From NCBI GenBank assembly GCA_964343195.1, contig CAYFIR010000046.1, forward strand, positions 1 through 43,948: 43,948 nt of DNA, read 5' to 3'. Positions 41,373 through 43,948 of this stretch are shown piece by piece. The notes beneath the pieces were generated by a model. The model searched no databases. It worked only from the letters and a program-made list of their open reading frames with translations, and was not told the DNA's origin. Both the position numbers and the translations under genes were made by a program. This stretch comes from CAYVAP01 sp964343195. Its GTDB lineage: Bacteria; Bacteroidota; Bacteroidia; J057. The number at the start of each line of letters is the position of its first letter. Position 1 is the first letter of the stretch.

Positions 41373-42857
41373 GTACGCCTTCGCAAACAGCACCCTTTGT
41401 CCACTCGGCTTGCCTGAGTACACGCAAACACCGTCTTCCTGGACATTCCCCAAAGGGATGCAACGAATCGTCGCCTTGGTTTCCTCCTGGATTTTCTCCT
41501 CGGTCTCGGTGGTTCCGTCCCAGTGAGCAGAGATAAAGCCGGGGATGTCGTCCACAATGGCCTGCTTGAATTCTTCCCAGCTATTGACCTCTCGGGTATG
41601 CTGACTGCGGAAATCAGCAGCTTTCTGGTAGAGGCTCTTTTGGATGTCATCCAGCAAGGGCTGCATCATCGCAGCCCAGTTGTCCGGCTGATCGACGATC
41701 TCTTTGGTCTGAAGGTCACGACGCGCCAGCTCGATCTTGTTGTTTTGCAGGTCCCGTGGCCCCAGTGCCAGCCGTACAGGAACCCCCTTGAGTTCCCACT
41801 CCGCGAATTTCCAGCCGGGGCGCTTGGTGTCATCGTCGTCGACCTTGACCCGGATACCCGCCGCCATGAGGTCCTTGGAGATCTGGTCACACTTTTCGAT
41901 AACCGCCGCCCGTTCTTCTTCCTTGCGATAAATGGGCACGATCACCACCTGAATCGGGGCCAATACCGGAGGTAGCACCAGGCCGCTGTCGTCAGAGTGG
42001 GTCATGATCAGCGCCCCCATCAGACGGGTAGAAACGCCCCAGGAAGTTGCCCAGACATATTCTTCCTTGTTGTCTTTGTCTGCGAATTTTACATCAAATG
42101 CCTTCGCAAAATTCTGCCCGAGGAAGTGGCTGGTGCCAGCCTGCAGGGCCTTGCCGTCCTGCATCAACGCCTCGATACAATAGGTGTCAAGTGCGCCAGC
42201 AAAGCGCTCCCGCTCGGTTTTTACGCCACGAATAACCGGAATTGCCAGCGTTCCTTCTGCAAAATCTCCGTACACATGCAGCATGCGCAGGGTCTCATCA
42301 ATGGCTTCGGTCCGCGTGGCATGGGCCGTGTGCCCTTCCTGCCAGAGGAACTCCGCCGTGCGCAGGAACATCCGCGTACGCAGTTCCCAGCGAACGACAT
42401 TGGCCCACTGATTGATCAACAGTGGCAGGTCTCGGTAGCTCTGAATCCAGTTGCGGTAGGTGCTCCAGATGATAGTTTCAGAAGTCGGACGAACGATCAG
42501 TTCCTCCTCCAGCTTTGACTCAGGGTCGACTACGACGCCATTGCCATCGGGGTCGTTCATGAGGCGGTGGTGGGTGACCACGGCGCATTCCTTGGCAAAG
42601 CCATCAACGTGATCGGCCTCTTTGCTTAGGAAGCTTTTCGGGATAAACAGCGGGAAATACGCATTTACGTGGCCGGTGGCTTTGAACATGTCATCGAGGA
42701 TGCGCTGCATGCGCTCCCAAATGGCATAGCCATAAGGCTTGATGACCATGCAGCCACGTACGGCCGAGTTTTCAGCCAGATCAGCCATCTTGACCAGGTC
42801 ATTGTACCAGTCTGCGTAGTTTTCGGAGCGAGGAGTGAGTTTATTTCCTTTGGCCAT
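41370..42857 (-). CDS. proS: Prolyl-tRNA synthetase, eukaryote/archaea-like type
   Basis: 495 residues. Class II motifs: motif 1 is around IWERMQRILDDMF; motif 2 is TSETIIWSTYRNWIQSYRDLP, then VRWELRTRMFLRTAEFLWQEGHTAHAT; motif 3 is WATSWGVSTRLMGALIMTHSDDSGLVLPP. An anticodon-binding domain and a C-terminal extension ending in KAY, as the type 3 ProRS has, follow. It charges tRNA-Pro with proline. The length fits the shorter eukaryote-like form without the bacterial editing insertion. Confidence 0.96.
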   Translation of the reverse strand: MAKGNKLTPRSENYADWYNDLVKMADLAENSAVRGCMVIKPYGYAIWERMQRILDDMFKATGHVNAYFPLFIPKSFLSKEADHVDGFAKECAVVTHHRLMNDPDGNGVVVDPESKLEEELIVRPTSETIIWSTYRNWIQSYRDLPLLINQWANVVRWELRTRMFLRTAEFLWQEGHTAHATRTEAIDETLRMLHVYGDFAEGTLAIPVIRGVKTERERFAGALDTYCIEALMQDGKALQAGTSHFLGQNFAKAFDVKFADKDNKEEYVWATSWGVSTRLMGALIMTHSDDSGLVLPPVLAPIQVVIVPIYRKEEERAAVIEKCDQISKDLMAAGIRVKVDDDDTKRPGWKFAEWELKGVPVRLALGPRDLQNNKIELARRDLQTKEIVDQPDNWAAMMQPLLDDIQKSLYQKAADFRSQHTREVNSWEEFKQAIVDDIPGFISAHWDGTTETEEKIQEETKATIRCIPLGNVQEDGVCVYSGKPSGQRVLFAKAY

Positions 42858-42974
42858 GGTTTCCCGCTAGATATTGTTGGATTCTCGAGAGGAATAGGAT
42901 GCCGAAATGGCCATCCTGGGTATGAACAGGATGCGAAATTACGTGGCGGGGTAGTGGAAAACAATAACCATGGA

Positions 42975-43000
42975 ATAGCACTTGAGCTCGAAAAGGCTCA
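42975..43000 (+). repeat. TAGCACTTGAGC hairpin motif
   Basis: atagcacttgagc is followed by a TTGAGC/GCTCAA stem. The first 12 bases equal those at 25905-25916, where the same TGAGC also begins a hairpin. It is 56 bp before the kptA start. Confidence 0.3.
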
Positions 43001-43055
43001 ACAGGATAGCACCAAATCTGGCTAAATCCGTAATTCTGATCAAAACCCTATCATC

Positions 43056-43631
43056 ATGGAAATTCAATCAGAGAAAAGGATCAGGCAAACCAGCAAACTG
43101 CTGAGTCTGGTCCTGAGGCATAAGCCCGAAAAAATAGGTCTTACCCTGGACCCTCAGGGCTGGGTGGCAGTAGCAGAGTTGCTAGCCGCGTTGCAGCACA
43201 ACGGTACTCCACTTTCGCGGCCACAGCTGGAAAATGTCGTGGCTCAAAACGATAAAAAGCGATTTGCCTTCAGTGAAGACGGGCTCCGTATACGAGCCAG
43301 TCAGGGGCACTCGGTCCCTATCGAGCTGGGCTACGAAGCCCAGGAACCACCAGAATGGCTCTATCATGGGACTGTGGACCGTTTTCTGGATGCCATTCGA
43401 AGCGAAGGGCTTACGAAACAGAAACGCCACCACGTTCACCTGTCAGCAGATCTGGCCACAGCCGAGAAAGTTGGAGGACGTAGGGGGAAACCGGTTATCC
43501 TGAAGGTCAGAGCTTTGGAAATGCACCGACAAGGGCATCAATTCCTTCGGAGTGAAAACGGCGTATGGCTGGTGGAACACGTGCCTGCGGGTTTTCTGGC
43601 ATTTCCCCCAAACTATGAGGGCAGCCGCTAG
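43056..43631 (+). CDS. kptA: RNA 2'-phosphotransferase (Tpt1/KptA)
   Basis: 191 residues. Family landmarks are LLSLVLRHKPEKIGLTLD (Arg-His pair), KKRFAFSEDGLRIRASQGHS, LYHGT, RHHVHLSADLATA and GGRRGKP, holding the Arg-His-Arg-Arg set used for NAD+-dependent removal of a 2'-phosphate from RNA. In bacteria the natural substrate is uncertain because no splicing ligase leaves such phosphates in most species. It is a single gene, and the rest of the window to its right has no complete gene. Confidence 0.93.
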   Translation: MEIQSEKRIRQTSKLLSLVLRHKPEKIGLTLDPQGWVAVAELLAALQHNGTPLSRPQLENVVAQNDKKRFAFSEDGLRIRASQGHSVPIELGYEAQEPPEWLYHGTVDRFLDAIRSEGLTKQKRHHVHLSADLATAEKVGGRRGKPVILKVRALEMHRQGHQFLRSENGVWLVEHVPAGFLAFPPNYEGSR

Positions 43632-43867
43632 ATTTAGCTGGACTTTATCCATTTTTAATTGGGAAAAATCCCTTCCTAGTACCTGCAAATTGACCATCAG
43701 CAATTAACCAACATCAGGGTTATATGTGGATGTTGGTAAATTCGTGAACTACTTTCAACAATCAATATTGTACCAAGGGATCTAAAGCAAGCCTGGGGTG
43801 GCGTTGGCCCGGCATTTGGCGCTCGGGGCGGCTTGAGGGGCAGCCTGAAATGCCGAACTTTTCTTGC
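43632..43867. other. Non-coding tail with a GC-rich structured segment
   Basis: After kptA there is 240 bp without a gene. The right part (about 43790-43857) is GC-rich and folds: GGCATTT at 43813 pairs with AAATGCC near 43850, enclosing a second stem of GGCTT with its partner. The part to about 43780 is AT-rich and shows no feature. Confidence 0.45.
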
Positions 43868-43948
43868 TTACTTCTTTTGTAGGGGAGCAAGTGGCTCTAT
43901 AAAATCCTGGGTTCCTCCCTCTGTCGCACAGGCCATCTCCCTCCAAAG
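43868..43948 (-). CDS. Possible C-terminal end of a minus-strand gene (partial)
   Basis: The minus strand is open from the window edge to a TAA at 43868-43870 (26 residues, ending APLQKK). The gene, if real, starts beyond the right edge. There is no family information, and the same stretch may just be repeat-derived DNA. Confidence 0.25.
   Translation of the reverse strand, partial: LWREMACATEGGTQDFIEPLAPLQKK

Overview
The window looks like chromosomal DNA of a Bacteroidota bacterium, most likely a Saprospiria/Lewinella-type marine or environmental lineage. The grounds are: several secreted proteins ending in type IX secretion (T9SS) C-terminal sorting domains, SprB-type and ELWxxDG-type repeats, almost no Shine-Dalgarno sequences before starts, at least two TAnnTTTG-type -7 promoter elements, an eukaryote-like ProRS, and short GAATTACGAATTTCG-like repeats at gene borders. 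Assignment to a genus is inference.

Left part (1-9270): the end of an upstream gene, an outer-membrane beta-barrel protein, a T9SS cargo protein lying between the barrel gene and a second copy of the barrel's last codons, a DUF5682 protein, a ligase-associated-type DEXH helicase, and an unrecognised polytopic membrane protein. Two copies of a structured 65-75 bp repeat flank parts of this region.

Centre (9272-22343): the most interesting region. A 16-bp sequence identical to the 3' end of the tRNA-Arg(TCT) gene at 22330-22403 recurs in direct orientation at 9272-9287. The 13-kb interval between them reads as an integrative element inserted in the tRNA 3' end. It has a tyrosine-recombinase C-terminal remnant at one end, and a replication/control module at the other: an excisionase-like HTH, a RepA-like ATPase, a zinc-ribbon/coiled-coil/RecA-like ATPase and unknown proteins, with a striking array of 9-bp GTCCCA-type iterons between the two ATPase genes. 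Between these lie a frameshifted GNAT/HTH toxin-antitoxin-like pair and a cargo block: AraC regulator, type-B carboxylesterase, alpha/beta hydrolase, SnoaL-like protein, and an IorA/IorB-type molybdenum hydroxylase with a Tat signal. No relaxase or intact integrase is visible, so the element is probably immobile on its own.

Right part (22404-43948): ordinary chromosome with a response-regulator/LytS-kinase fusion, PlsC, another T9SS protein, a membrane protein, DgkA, a DUF1624 membrane acyltransferase-like protein, an EAD-like/CHAT caspase-type protease (probable conflict-system effector), PdxH, an outer-membrane protein, LipA, a large ELWxxDG-repeat T9SS protein, a DUF1152 protein, a class IV aminotransferase lacking an evident Schiff-base lysine, a secreted protein, an OmpA-family protein, ProS and the tRNA 2'-phosphotransferase KptA. 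Most genes are single units; translationally coupled overlaps occur mainly inside the integrative element.
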